DNA of 64,000 bases from Gracilibacillus suaedae (lineage in GTDB: Bacteria > Bacillota > Bacilli > Bacillales > Amphibacillaceae): NCBI RefSeq assembly GCF_017599345.1, contig NZ_JAGFVL010000048.1:1-64000 (forward strand), written 5' to 3'. The translations under genes and the position numbers were made by a program. Positions 53,686 through 62,719 of this stretch are shown piece after piece. Under the pieces are notes generated by a model, which worked only from the letters and a program-made list of their open reading frames with translations, ran no database searches and was not told the DNA's origin. Position 1 is the first letter of the stretch. Every line of letters starts with the position of its first letter.

Positions 53686-54534
53686 ATGTTTTTAATGGAA
53701 GCAAAACGAATAGCAATTGTAATAGTTGGTGCAATACTTAATGCAATTGGTCTTAATTTTTTCTTGATTGGCGCAAATGTATATGCTAGTGGCTTTACTG
53801 GTATTTCACAAATTTTAGCTACTGTTTTTTCTGATTACTTAGGAGTAGAAATTGCAAGTACCGGTATTATTTTATTAATTCTCAATATACCAGTAGCTAT
53901 TATCGGTTGGTTAATGGTAGGTCGTGGCTTTACGATCTACAGTTTTCTTTCGGTTATTGCTACCTCTTTTTTCTTAGAGGTGTTGCCGATTGTTAATTTG
54001 TCCAATGATATATTGCTTAATGCAGTATTTGGTGGAGTTATTGCCGGTGTTGGTGTCGGTATTACCTTGAAGTGGGGTGCTTCCACAGGTGGCTCTGATA
54101 TTATCGCAATGGTTTTATCTCGGATGAAGGACAAGCCAATTGGCGGTTATTTAATGGCAATTAACGGAATGATTATTGTTATCGCTGGTATCTTAAATGA
54201 GCCGGAGAATGCACTTTATACTTTAGTAGGTTTGTATGTAACAACACGAGTTATCGATGGTATACATACTCGTCATGAGAAAGTGACAGCTATGATTGTA
54301 ACGAAAAAAGCAGATGAGTTGCAAAAAGCCATTCATGACACGATGATTCGAGGAATTACGATACTGCCGGTTAAAGGTGCTTATACAAAAGAAGATAAGC
54401 ATATGTTATATTTAGTTATAACCAGATATGAGTTATATGATTTAGAACGGATTATCCATGAAGTAGATGAGAATGCCTTTACGAATGTTATTCAGACAGC
54501 AGGTGTCTATGGATTCTTCCGACGAAATGATTGA
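53686..54534 (+). CDS. yitT: YitT-family membrane protein (DUF161/DUF2179)
   Basis: 282 residues. Five membrane segments of the YitT_membrane domain (IVIVGAILNAIGLNFFLIGA, GVIAGVGVGITLKWGASTGG) are followed by a cytoplasmic DUF2179 domain (VTKKADELQKAIHDTMIRGI, MLYLVITRYELYDL). Function is unknown. ATG 53686 is about nine bases from AGGAGGG; an ATG at 53677 abuts that site and the frame is open to 53611. The DUF2179 domain may bind a ligand. Confidence 0.9.
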   Translation: MFLMEAKRIAIVIVGAILNAIGLNFFLIGANVYASGFTGISQILATVFSDYLGVEIASTGIILLILNIPVAIIGWLMVGRGFTIYSFLSVIATSFFLEVLPIVNLSNDILLNAVFGGVIAGVGVGITLKWGASTGGSDIIAMVLSRMKDKPIGGYLMAINGMIIVIAGILNEPENALYTLVGLYVTTRVIDGIHTRHEKVTAMIVTKKADELQKAIHDTMIRGITILPVKGAYTKEDKHMLYLVITRYELYDLERIIHEVDENAFTNVIQTAGVYGFFRRND

Positions 54535-54584
54535 ACACTTTTCTCGTATCAAACATCTAATCTTTTAAAGGGGGTCGCAGAAAT

Positions 54585-55445
54585 ATGAAAAAATATATCT
54601 CTCTCATATCGATTATTTTGATGATGTTGTTAATGGCTTGTGGTTCTTCGGATGTGGAAGAAACAGAAACAGATGATTCGGTACCGGTAGATAATTCTAC
54701 TGAAGAATCACCCGAATCAGAGAATGCTAACGAAGAAGAAACTCAATCCGAAACGGAGGCTCTTTCAGCTATTATGGAAAATTTAGATTTGAAAGTTGCT
54801 GCAGAACAACAAGGTACAGCGATTGATTTTAAACTTCAGTTAATCAACAAAACTGAAGAGACCGTTGACTTGATGTTTACTTCTGGTCAACAATTTGAAA
54901 TTAAGTTGTTTCAAGAAGATGAATTATTTTATCAATATTCAGAAGGAAAAATGTTTACCGAAGCTTTGGTTGAAGAATCATTAGAACCTGGTGAATTCAA
55001 GAACTGGGCAGAGTCCTGGGACATGATTGAATATTTGGAGCCTGGTGAGTATGAAGTAGAAATGACGCTGTTACCAGCTGAAATAAACGGACAGCAGGTA
55101 GAAGGTGAGCCATTGCAACAAACGATTACCATTACACTAGAGGACACTGTAGCTGATGAAGATGGCCCTTTTCGCTCAGTTGACGTAGAAGGAGAAAATG
55201 GCGAATATACCGTTACAGGAGAGGTTGATACCAGTGTCGGTGTAACCTATTATGAGGTAGAGGATGGCCATAATTATTTAGTGGAGCAAACAGAAATTCC
55301 TGTTGAAGGCGATGGATGGCAGGAGTTTGAGATCCATATTTCGATTGACGAGGATATGTTACCTCAGAACGGGGCAGTTGTCATGTTACTGTATACAGAA
55401 GATCGTTCTGAACAAAGACCAGTACAATTAGAGGTAATGCCATAA
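54585..55445 (+). CDS. Lipoprotein with BsuPI and Ig-like domains
   Basis: 286 residues with a lipoprotein signal (LLMACGSS, lipobox Cys near 19), then a Glu/Ser/Thr-rich linker to about 60. The BsuPI proteinase-inhibitor-like domain follows (about 68-185): LINKTEETVDLMFTSGQQFE, EGKMFTEALVEESLEPGE. The C terminus (about 197-285) resembles the Gmad2 Ig-like domain (ENGEYTVTGEVDTSVGVTY). In B. subtilis the gene at this spot, ipi, encodes an intracellular inhibitor of a single such domain; here the product should sit on the cell surface. AAAGGGGG precedes the ATG. Confidence 0.85.
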   Translation: MKKYISLISIILMMLLMACGSSDVEETETDDSVPVDNSTEESPESENANEEETQSETEALSAIMENLDLKVAAEQQGTAIDFKLQLINKTEETVDLMFTSGQQFEIKLFQEDELFYQYSEGKMFTEALVEESLEPGEFKNWAESWDMIEYLEPGEYEVEMTLLPAEINGQQVEGEPLQQTITITLEDTVADEDGPFRSVDVEGENGEYTVTGEVDTSVGVTYYEVEDGHNYLVEQTEIPVEGDGWQEFEIHISIDEDMLPQNGAVVMLLYTEDRSEQRPVQLEVMP

Positions 55446-55479
55446 GTAAGTAGTCCACATATCGTGGAATGAACATAGA

Positions 55480-55520
55480 AAACGCTTGGTTAGAAAAAGT
55501 TCTAACCAGGCGTTTATCTA
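55480..55520 (+). terminator. Intrinsic terminator after the BsuPI lipoprotein gene
   Basis: AAACGCTTGGTTAGA (55480-55494) pairs with TCTAACCAGGCGTTT (55501-55515) with one wobble. The next 280 bases to 55794 contain no gene that I can see. Confidence 0.85.
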
Positions 55521-55794
55521 TTATCTAATATTTGCGTATTATTAACTATAGGACGAATAGTTTAGTACTACTAAAAAAGGTTCTTCTTCATTTGATCCTT
55601 TTATTAGAAAAAGGTCACCATTATAAAAATTCAATAAACAAGGTAAATTCCGACTAAAAGGTATGGTGAAATATCAAAGAAAGTTAGAAGATTAGTTGAT
55701 AAACTTAACATCCTCATCAGAGTATTTCTCTGGTGGGGCTACTTTATTCAATTACGAAGGAATCTTCAAAGTTTTGTTTAATTACCTTTTTTGA

Positions 55795-56058
55795 TTAATA
55801 ACCGTATTTAGTAATAACTTCTTCTACTTTACCAGTAAGCTCGTCCCATTCGACATCCATTTTTTTGTTAACTGTGATAAAGTGTTGAAAACCAAATACA
55901 TTATCGACACCTTCTAGTTTCATTAGTTCATTTAAAATATCATGTTCACTTGTTTGACCAGGCATAACAGAAATACTATTATTTCCTTCAAAAATCATTT
56001 TGTCACTAGTAAATTTCATTGCGTTTGGATTTGGTGTTGCTTCTACATGAATACTCAT
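55795..56058 (-). CDS. Stand-alone Nfu N-terminal-domain protein
   Basis: 87 residues matching the Nfu_N domain: EATPNPNAMKFTSDKMIFEG, then GVDNVFGFQHFITVNK. In full-length Nfu proteins this domain precedes the cysteine-bearing scaffold domain; the cysteines are absent here, so it cannot hold a cluster itself. The ATG at 56058 follows AGGAGG. A role in iron-sulphur supply is possible, perhaps with the SufT-like protein at 58405. Confidence 0.85.
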   Translation of the reverse strand: MSIHVEATPNPNAMKFTSDKMIFEGNNSISVMPGQTSEHDILNELMKLEGVDNVFGFQHFITVNKKMDVEWDELTGKVEEVITKYGY

Positions 56059-56146
56059 AGTCTTTCCTCCTATAAAACGACTTTATCATAATCATATCAA
56101 AATGTAGTTGATTATGAAAGGAATTCAACAGATGCTGAATCAAGAA

Positions 56147-56176
56147 AAGAAGGTATACGATTTCGCATACCTTCTT
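56147..56176 (-). terminator. Intrinsic terminator of the small gene at 56190
   Basis: AAGAAGGTAT (56147-56156) pairs with ATACCTTCTT (56167-56176); on the minus strand it is followed by TTTTCTTG. Confidence 0.7.
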
Positions 56177-56189
56177 TAAATAGAGGAGC

Positions 56190-56387
56190 TTACTTTAATT
56201 CATTCTGTTGCTTTAATTGATTCTCTAATTCGCGAAGTTCTTGCTGTTCTTCTGCTGTTGCATTTGTATAAGCAGTTTGAATCGCATTTTGAGCTGCTTG
56301 TTTATCTTGCTCACTGAAGTTCCCGTTCGCGCGATTCATTAAGCGATTGACGGCATCTCTTGCTTGCTGAAACAATTGGTTTTGCAT
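56190..56387 (-). CDS. Small helical protein (DUF3813-like)
   Basis: 65 residues, all predicted helix, Gln- and Ala-rich (LFQQARDAVNRLMNRANG, DKQAAQNAIQTAYTNATAEE). It resembles the DUF3813 proteins encoded next to yitU in Bacillus; the function is unknown. The ATG at 56387 follows AGGAGG. Confidence 0.75.
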   Translation of the reverse strand: MQNQLFQQARDAVNRLMNRANGNFSEQDKQAAQNAIQTAYTNATAEEQQELRELENQLKQQNELK

Positions 56388-56515
56388 AATAAATCCTCCT
56401 GTCTATTGAATCACTAGGCTTATCAGTTGGATTACCATTATGATCCTTTTTAATGGTGGTAATGAACTAATGGAAGCTTTGATCTTTGATAAACCACCAC
56501 TGAAACAGAGCTTAA

Positions 56516-56549
56516 GGAAAAAGCATGAACACCAATTTGATGTTCATGC
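56516..56549 (-). terminator. Intrinsic terminator of the HAD phosphatase gene
   Basis: GCATGAACA (56523-56531) pairs with TGTTCATGC (56541-56549); the minus-strand continuation is TTTTTTCC. Confidence 0.82.
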
Positions 56550-56573
56550 TTATTATGGATTAATCGTGAATTT

Positions 56574-57428
56574 CTATTCAGATAGATCTTTGCCAACCTT
56601 AACGTTAGCTTCCAATTTTAAATAATCTACAAGGAAATTGCCGATACCGTCTTCTTCATTGGTTTTGGTTTCGTAATTAGCGATTTGTTTTAATTCATCA
56701 ATAGCATTTCCCATTGCGACACCAACACCCGCATATTCGATCATTTCGAGGTCATTATCTTCGTCACCAAATGCAATGATATTATCGACAGGGATGTGGA
56801 AATAATGTGCAATTTTTTTCAAGCCAACAGCTTTGTTAATCCCTTTTCGTACAACTTCAATTACATTCCAAGGTACACCCCATTTTCTATGTTCAATAAT
56901 GGATGCATGTTTATCATCTAAATATTGACGCAATTCCTCAATATGCTCGTCTTTCGGGTGGATTAATAAAGAGGTAGGATCCTCTTGTAAGTGATTTTTT
57001 AAGCTTCCCACTGTAATCAAATCCTGTTGATTAGGTTCCGAAAAAACATCGATAATTTGTTGGTCAAACTGATCTAAGTACATATTATCTCTGATTTCAG
57101 CAAAAATATTATGGACTTCAAAATCGTAACAGGTTTGAATGATTTTTTTGGCAGTTCGATTTGGGAGTGGTGTGTGTAATACGTCCCATTTTTGATCGGT
57201 TGGATGATGAATAAGTGCACCGTTAAAGTTAACCATCGGAGTTTGTAAACCAAGCTCTTGGTAATACGCAATACTTGCACGATGCGGTCGACCTGTGGCG
57301 ATCACAACGATATGTCCTTCTTGGATGATTTGCTGAACCACTGATTTGGTATAAGAGCTGATTTCCTTTCGATCGGTTAACAATGTTCCGTCTAGATCTA
57401 ACGCAACCAAGTGTCTATTTGTTTGCAT
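56574..57428 (-). CDS. yitU: Cof-type HAD phosphatase (YitU-like)
   Basis: 284 residues of HAD subfamily IIB. Motif I is LVALDLDGTLLTDRKEIS, motif II VIATGRPHRAS, motif III lysine in VVRKGINKAVGLK, and motif IV IIAFGDEDNDLEMIEYAGVGVAMGNA. Cof-type enzymes dephosphorylate sugar phosphates, flavin or pyridoxal phosphates; the substrate is unknown. ATG 57428 follows GTGAGGTG. It is divergent from yitV, as in the yit cluster. Confidence 0.9.
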   Translation of the reverse strand: MQTNRHLVALDLDGTLLTDRKEISSYTKSVVQQIIQEGHIVVIATGRPHRASIAYYQELGLQTPMVNFNGALIHHPTDQKWDVLHTPLPNRTAKKIIQTCYDFEVHNIFAEIRDNMYLDQFDQQIIDVFSEPNQQDLITVGSLKNHLQEDPTSLLIHPKDEHIEELRQYLDDKHASIIEHRKWGVPWNVIEVVRKGINKAVGLKKIAHYFHIPVDNIIAFGDEDNDLEMIEYAGVGVAMGNAIDELKQIANYETKTNEEDGIGNFLVDYLKLEANVKVGKDLSE

Positions 57429-57571
57429 ACCTTCACCTCACTATTGTAATTATAGTTTAAAGATCTTTCTTTCAGGTGTAAAGTTTTGTATATTTTTATT
57501 TCTAAATTTTGCATGTTTGATTAAGAAGTTATATCATGAAAATAAGAAAAGAACGAGAAAGGAATGTACCG

Positions 57572-58336
57572 ATGATAGCGATAAATAAAGAGTATTGGCA
57601 CGACATACCGTTATTACATGTCGTTGACGGAGAAAAGAAAGAGCAAGCATTACCAACTTTAACATACATACACGGCTTCACAAGCGCTAAAGAACATAAC
57701 CTACCAATAGCATATTTATTAGCAGAAAAAGGATATCGAGTATTACTACCTGATTCGATGTTGCACGGTGACAGAGAAGTCGATCTTTCACATGCGGAAA
57801 GAGAGTTTCGCTTTTTTGATATTGTAAAGCAAAATTTGGATGATATTGAAAGTATTTATCAAGAATTAGTCGCAAAGCAATTACTGGAGGGGAATCGGTT
57901 TGGGCTAGCCGGTACAAGTATGGGGGGAATCACGACAGCTGCTGCCTTAACGCAATTTTCATGGGTTAAGACAGCTGGGGTGCTGATGGGTTCACCGAAG
58001 ATCACTGCATATGCTGAACAATTAATTGGCTTCATGAAAGCTCAGCATAAAGAATTGCCAATCTCTGATGATCAACTTCACTTATTAATAAATGAATTAA
58101 AAGACATTGATTTATCGTTACAAATGGAGAAATTATTTGGCAGACCATTATTTTTCTGGCACGGGGAAGAAGATACGGTAGTTCCATTTGATCATGCCTA
58201 TAGTTTTTATGAAGAAGCGATTGAACATTACAAAAACCCTGAAAATATCTCTTTCTTAAAAGAAATAGGTCGCGGACATAAAGTTAGCCGGTTTGCGATT
58301 TTAGAATTTGTAAAGTGGTTAGAATATCAACTATGA
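57572..58336 (+). CDS. yitV: Alpha/beta-hydrolase, esterase (YitV-like)
   Basis: 254 residues. LTYIHGFTSAKEHN is the oxyanion segment, GLAGTSMGGITTAA the nucleophile elbow, FFWHGEEDTVVP the acid and GRGHKVS the histidine. The ATG at 57572 lies after AAAGGA; the frame is open to 57536. The substrate is unknown. It is 68 bases ahead of the yitW-like gene and probably shares its transcript. Confidence 0.88.
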   Translation: MIAINKEYWHDIPLLHVVDGEKKEQALPTLTYIHGFTSAKEHNLPIAYLLAEKGYRVLLPDSMLHGDREVDLSHAEREFRFFDIVKQNLDDIESIYQELVAKQLLEGNRFGLAGTSMGGITTAAALTQFSWVKTAGVLMGSPKITAYAEQLIGFMKAQHKELPISDDQLHLLINELKDIDLSLQMEKLFGRPLFFWHGEEDTVVPFDHAYSFYEEAIEHYKNPENISFLKEIGRGHKVSRFAILEFVKWLEYQL

Positions 58337-58404
58337 TTTAAATCATTTAAAAAGTGTCCGATTTGTTTTATAATAAATGATAAGAGTTTGAAGGAGGGAT
58401 TGAG

Positions 58405-58716
58405 ATGGATCAAGCACTAGAAGAGAATTTAATGGGAGCACTGGAAAATGTGATTGACCCGGAGCTTGGTATAGATATCGTTAATTTAGGTCTTGTGTAT
58501 GGTGTAGACCTTGATGATGAAGGTATTGCTACTGTAACAATGACACTAACTGCAATGGGATGTCCTCTTGCAGGTCACATTGAACAAGATGTGAAGCGTG
58601 TCATGGAAGATATTCCAGAAGTAAAAGATACAGAAGTGAATATCGTCTGGAATCCGCCATGGTCTAAAGACCGTATGTCGAGATACGCAAAAATCGCACT
58701 CGGTATTCCGGATTAA
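58405..58716 (+). CDS. yitW: MIP18/SufT-family protein (YitW-like)
   Basis: 103 residues of the DUF59/MIP18 fold: LENVIDPELGIDIVNLGLVY, the conserved TLTAMGCPLAGHIEQDV with the single key Cys, and VNIVWNPPWSKDRMS. Members support iron-sulphur cluster maturation. AAGGAGGG precedes the ATG. Terminator at 58721. Confidence 0.93.
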   Translation: MDQALEENLMGALENVIDPELGIDIVNLGLVYGVDLDDEGIATVTMTLTAMGCPLAGHIEQDVKRVMEDIPEVKDTEVNIVWNPPWSKDRMSRYAKIALGIPD

Positions 58717-58720
58717 TAAG

Positions 58721-58751
58721 AAAAGCGCCCTTCTAACAAGGCGCTTTTTTT
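58721..58751 (+). terminator. Intrinsic terminator after yitW
   Basis: AAAAGCGCC (58721-58729) pairs with GGCGCTTTT (58740-58748), continuing into T. Confidence 0.9.
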
Positions 58752-58825
58752 AGTACATGAAAAATTGGTGCATCCAATCCATAAACTATGAATTAAAGTG
58801 GATTACATTTCATACTAGTAAGTGA

Positions 58826-59008
58826 GTGCGGACATTTGTTTCGTTATTTGTGACAAAAATAGCGTTTTTAGGATACTTGCGGACATCTATTCCGTTATTC
58901 ATCGAAAATAAAGCTGTTTTTCATCAAAAGAAACCGAATAAGGGATTAAATGTCCGCCAACACCGAAAAACGGGTGCTATTTCGTAAGATAACGCACTAA
59001 ATGTCCGC
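58826..59008. repeat. Degenerate GCGGACAT-type palindromic repeats
   Basis: GCGGACAT followed by T-rich sequence and (T/C)CGTTAT occurs near 58828 and 58870. The inverse ATGTCCGC occurs near 58950 and 58999, giving a large imperfect palindrome. It is the same family as 42360-42545. It ends six bases before the stop of the Crp/Fnr gene, so it may also act as that gene's 3' end. Confidence 0.72.
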
Positions 59009-59013
59009 TCAAC

Positions 59014-59709
59014 CTATTCAAACAACTTGTCTTCTATTTTCTCAACATTAATTTTCCACATATTATTTGCTGCGAGTTCGATTAAGCTTTCTTTTTTTAA
59101 TTGACTGAGTGTTCTGCTGATGGTTTCTCTAGTCGTACCAATCATATTTGCTAGCTCTTTGTTTGAGAATTGTTTAGCTAACAGAACATCACCATGTCTA
59201 TTTTCTTTACCATGTTTCTTTACCAATCGCAAAATCAACATCATGACTTGTTCCTGCGTATTGTGCAGAATTTGTTCTTCCAAACGTTGTTGTAAATCGA
59301 CAATCATATCACCAAGCACTCGAAACAATTTAACACTTATTTGTGGAAACTGCATTAAAAAATCTTCAAATTGTTGTTTCGGTATATAAACCAAGGTACT
59401 GGGCTCGATTACTTCCGCATGTGCCGGATAATTATCATGTCGGAAGAATCCCTGGTGTGGAAACATATCGCCATTATGCAAAATATTTACGATTTGCTCC
59501 CGACCATGGATATCTGTTTTGTATATCTTTATTTTACCTTCTAAAATAAAGTAGACATTTGAAAGCTGGTCATCTTGCATAAAAACATGTGTATATTTTT
59601 GATAACGTTTAGTATGAGCAATTGTCTTTAAAGAGTCGATTTCATACACCGTTAATTCTTTGAAGATTGGAATCGTATGTAAAATATCTTCAATCGATTG
59701 CTGTTTCAT
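59014..59709 (-). CDS. Crp/Fnr-family transcriptional regulator
   Basis: 231 residues. A cyclic-nucleotide-binding-type beta-barrel (about 15-125: VYFILEGKIKIYKTDIHGREQIVNILHNGD) joins via a dimerisation helix to a HTH_Crp domain (about 150-215: KQFSNKELANMIGTTRETISRTLSQLKKESLIE). There is no cysteine in the whole protein, so it cannot be an oxygen sensor of the Fnr iron-sulphur type. The effector and targets are unknown. The ATG follows AAGGAGGG. Confidence 0.9.
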   Translation of the reverse strand: MKQQSIEDILHTIPIFKELTVYEIDSLKTIAHTKRYQKYTHVFMQDDQLSNVYFILEGKIKIYKTDIHGREQIVNILHNGDMFPHQGFFRHDNYPAHAEVIEPSTLVYIPKQQFEDFLMQFPQISVKLFRVLGDMIVDLQQRLEEQILHNTQEQVMMLILRLVKKHGKENRHGDVLLAKQFSNKELANMIGTTRETISRTLSQLKKESLIELAANNMWKINVEKIEDKLFE

Positions 59710-59791
59710 AATGTTCCCTCCTTGTCATGTCTAATCACGGCGTCAATTCCCGTAAGCCTTTAAATTCACGTGGGAGGTCACCACCTATTTA

Positions 59792-60607
59792 TCATAGAAG
59801 AATATAGGCGATAATACCTACGATAAAGCAATAGAAAGCGAAATATTTTAAATTTCCATTCCTCATAATGTTCATAAACCAGCGTAAGGAATAATAAGTA
59901 GCAATAATCGCTGCAATAAAGGCGATGAGATACGGAATCCAAAGTGTATTAAAATTCGGATCATTTATCAAATCATCAACAGACAGCATCATCGTACCAA
60001 CACTTACAGGTATAAACATTAAGAACGAAAAGCGTAAAGCAGTTTCTTGTTTCATTCCTAATAACATCGCCGCTACAATCGTCGCTCCTGAACGGCTGAT
60101 TCCAGGTAATAAAGCAACTGATTGAGCCAAGCCGACGATAACTGCATCTTTCATAGTTAAGGCACCATCATTTTTGTTTCCGCGTAAGTTTCGAATAATC
60201 CAAAGTGCAATACCTGTAATAACTAAAGTAATCCCAACCATTTTTGCCCGGTCTGCAAAGGTTGACTCAATATAATCATCTAATAGCAATCCAAGTACTG
60301 CTGCTGGGATCGTGGCAACAACCAGATAAATGATAAACATAAAATCATCATGATATGCTTTATCTTTTGTAGTCATATAGTTAATACCATTTTTGGTGAG
60401 CTGGATAATATCCTTCCAATAAATCATCAATACCGCAATTAGGGAACCAAAATTGACTAACACTTCAAATGATAAACCATCTACACCTACACCGAATATG
60501 TCCTGTAATAATACTAAGTGACCACTTGAGGAAATAGGAATTGGTTCAGTGAAACCTTGTACTAACCCTAAAAACAAATATTTGATCAATAACAGTAGTT
60601 CTTCCAT
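59792..60607 (-). CDS. uppP: Undecaprenyl-diphosphatase UppP
   Basis: 271 residues, about eight membrane segments. [17 protein letters not shown] and [19 protein letters not shown] are the two catalytic signature loops of the BacA/UppP family. It recycles the lipid carrier undecaprenyl-PP for cell-wall synthesis and confers bacitracin tolerance. The first motif has Pro-Ile-Pro where TE-x-L/F-P is usual, a small variation. ATG 60607 follows TAGGGGGA. Confidence 0.94.
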   Translation of the reverse strand: MEELLLLIKYLFLGLVQGFTEPIPISSSGHLVLLQDIFGVGVDGLSFEVLVNFGSLIAVLMIYWKDIIQLTKNGINYMTTKDKAYHDDFMFIIYLVVATIPAAVLGLLLDDYIESTFADRAKMVGITLVITGIALWIIRNLRGNKNDGALTMKDAVIVGLAQSVALLPGISRSGATIVAAMLLGMKQETALRFSFLMFIPVSVGTMMLSVDDLINDPNFNTLWIPYLIAFIAAIIATYYSLRWFMNIMRNGNLKYFAFYCFIVGIIAYILL

Positions 60608-60639
60608 TTATGTATCCCCCTAAAATCTGTATTCCATAA

Positions 60640-60675
60640 AGATAACCCTTGTCACTGTTTGTTGACAAGGGTTAT
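60640..60675 (-). terminator. Intrinsic terminator of the YjzD-like gene
   Basis: GATAACCCTTGTCA (60640-60653) pairs perfectly over 14 bases with TGACAAGGGTTATC (60662-60675). The T-rich minus-strand continuation suits the gene at 60707-60880. Confidence 0.85.
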
Positions 60676-60706
60676 CGGTTAATACGAAAGTGATCTATCT
60701 TGCATG

Positions 60707-60880
60707 TTATTCTTCTTCTTTTAAGATACCGTCACCTAAAATAATTGCAACGATACTAAAAATAGCTGCTATGGAAACAGCTGAAGCAATATTAAATTCT
60801 TGACCACCCATACTTGTTAGTACATATGATACAACGGTTAAAATAATGACTGCCCAAAAAATAGTTGCGAAATATTTCAT
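60707..60880 (-). CDS. yjzD: YjzD-like small membrane protein (DUF2929)
   Basis: 57 residues with two membrane segments (IFWAVIILTVVSYVLTSMGG and AVSIAAIFSIVAIILGDGI) and the acidic end KEEE. The ATG at 60880 has GAGGTGAG seven bases upstream and a strong terminator follows. The pattern fits DUF2929/YjzD, whose gene precedes med and fabH in B. subtilis; here med follows on the other strand. Function is unknown. Confidence 0.78.
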   Translation of the reverse strand: MKYFATIFWAVIILTVVSYVLTSMGGQEFNIASAVSIAAIFSIVAIILGDGILKEEE

Positions 60881-61278
60881 TGTCTCACCTCTCTATCTAT
60901 TATGAATCCCATACCATTTATCACTATAAGCCCCTATTTCAAGCTTAGTAGGGAATAACAGACGCTATCCCTCTGAAAGTTTCGCTAATGATCAGTGCGA
61001 GGTAAAACCCCACTGATCATAGTCTCACTTTATTATGAATTATGTATACCCTTACGTTTTTCACCATCTATAGTTTATCAAATTTTATTAATAAAATAAA
61101 CAAAAATCTTGTACAAAAGAAAATTTGTGATCCTTTTGTGAATGCTGACGTTTCGAGGGTTTCTATACAATTGTAATCTATTTGTAATGTTTTCTTGGTT
61201 TACGTGATGTCGACTAAGCGATAAAATAGTCCTAAGGATAGTCTGTTCGTCTAAGCCAATCTTTAAGGAGTGCGGATA
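60881..61278. other. Intergenic region before med
   Basis: No gene is seen. ATGATCAGTG (60988-60997) pairs with CACTGATCAT (61011-61020). The following AGTCTCACTTTA also occurs after related sequence near 24120 and, with one change, near 17910, so this is part of another small dispersed repeat. Promoters for yjzD and med must lie here. Confidence 0.5.
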
Positions 61279-62250
61279 TTGAAAAAATATATTATCTTGC
61301 TCATTTTTACTTTTCTTATAATTATTCCTATATTATCCGGCTGTAACTACAATGCAAGTGGTGAAAAGATAGAACGTGTTGGAATGCTAATTGAAAACAC
61401 GATCCATGATCAAAGTTGGGGCAACAAAGGATATCGAGGGTTACTTGATATACAAGAAGAATACAATATGGATATTTATTTCCGTGAAGGTGTCCAGACA
61501 CAACAGCAAGTAAATATTGCCGTTGAAGAATTTGCCAATGAAGGAGTACAAGTTATTATCGGTCATAGCAGTAGCTTTGGTGAATATTTTAACCAAATAC
61601 AAGCATCATATCCTGATATTCAATTTATATATGTAAACGGTGGCTATTCAGCAGATAATTTGATTAGTCTCAATTTTAACTCTTTAGCAATGGGTTTTTT
61701 TGCTGGAATGGTTGCAGGTGAAATGACGGTAACTAATCAAGTAGGGATTATAGCTGCTTATGAATGGCAGCCAGAGGTAGAAGGCTTTTATGAGGGTGTT
61801 CTCTATCAAAACGATCAGGTGAATGTCGATATTCAGTATGTCTATGATTGGTATGAAGAGGATCTGGCAGTGGAGCATTATCAGAAAATGCTTAATCAAA
61901 ATATGGATGTTATTTACCCAGCTGGCGATGCTTATAGTGTTTCCATTGTTGAGTCTGCTATGAATGAAGGTATATATTCGATTGGGTATGTTAATGATCA
62001 GCAACCTATTGGTGGGCAGTCTGTATTAACGAGTACGGTTCAACATATCGATAAATTATATGTCTATGCCATTGAACAATTGCAAGAAGGCGAATTAGAA
62101 GGAGGAATTTATAACTTCGGTTTTGAAGAAGAAGTAATAACTATGGGCCCGTATAGCGAGCATTTGTCAGAAGATTTTATCGATTATTTGAATGAACTAA
62201 TCGAAGAGTATAAGGAAACAGGCTTATTACCTCATCAAACGGAAAAATAG
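61279..62250 (+). CDS. med: Med-like BMP-family lipoprotein
   Basis: 323 residues. The signal peptide has lipobox LSGC, then a periplasmic-binding-protein type 1 fold of the BMP/Med family: VGMLIENTIHDQSWGNKGYRGL, NEGVQVIIGHSSSFGEYF, MGFFAGMVAGEMT. B. subtilis Med, encoded at the same place upstream of fabH, raises comK expression; the BMP relatives bind nucleosides. It starts at TTG 61279, eight bases after AAGGAG; a GTG at 61270 overlaps the site. No comZ follows. Confidence 0.85.
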   Translation: MKKYIILLIFTFLIIIPILSGCNYNASGEKIERVGMLIENTIHDQSWGNKGYRGLLDIQEEYNMDIYFREGVQTQQQVNIAVEEFANEGVQVIIGHSSSFGEYFNQIQASYPDIQFIYVNGGYSADNLISLNFNSLAMGFFAGMVAGEMTVTNQVGIIAAYEWQPEVEGFYEGVLYQNDQVNVDIQYVYDWYEEDLAVEHYQKMLNQNMDVIYPAGDAYSVSIVESAMNEGIYSIGYVNDQQPIGGQSVLTSTVQHIDKLYVYAIEQLQEGELEGGIYNFGFEEEVITMGPYSEHLSEDFIDYLNELIEEYKETGLLPHQTEK

Positions 62251-62280
62251 CTGGGACAAAAGTGTTTTTATAAAAATAAT

Positions 62281-62337
62281 ATCCGAACGATTATGCGAAT
62301 TTCTACGATTAGAAATTGCTATCGTTCGGATTTTTTT
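62281..62337 (+). terminator. Intrinsic terminator after med
   Basis: ATCCGAACGA (62281-62290) pairs with TCGTTCGGAT (62322-62331), with an inner stem of GAATTTCT/AGAAATT, followed by TTTTTTT. Confidence 0.92.
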
Positions 62338-62429
62338 ATTGCATAATATTCATTTTAATTCTTTACATTATTGTCTTTGAATAGGAAAAAATTGATTTGT
62401 CTCATCCTCTTTTTTATCACGGTATAATC

Positions 62430-62606
62430 TCATTTTATGTTTTTGAACATATCTTTGATAGGTGATAATTTCTTGTACGTATCATTTAGTAATTGTACGG
62501 TTTGAAATAAGTTAAAAGAATTTTCGTCTTTTTCTTCTGGTTCTTCCGATTCTTCCATTTGCTTTTTACCGAACATTAATTCATCAAATCGATTATGCTT
62601 TTCCAT
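62430..62606 (-). CDS. Small hypothetical protein
   Basis: 58 residues, MEKHNRFDELMFGKKQ, an acidic middle and a helical end (LFQTVQLLNDTYKKLSPIKD). Small proteins with an N-terminal RFDELMFG-type motif are common in Bacillaceae but unnamed. ATG 62606 follows AGGAGGG; the frame is open to 62630. It occupies the place where comZ stands in B. subtilis but lies on the other strand and does not look like ComZ. Confidence 0.68.
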   Translation of the reverse strand: MEKHNRFDELMFGKKQMEESEEPEEKDENSFNLFQTVQLLNDTYKKLSPIKDMFKNIK

Positions 62607-62719
62607 ACTTATCCCTCCTAAAGTCATCATATGGGAGAATCCACTAGAATGTATGGGTTCTTGAAACGTTGGTAAATGAGTATTTTTCCTTAGAGTGGAT
62701 AGACTTTAAATAAATAAAC

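Noticed and set aside
59014-59709. Fnr-type oxygen sensor
   Set aside because: The protein has no cysteine at all, so no iron-sulphur cluster can form.
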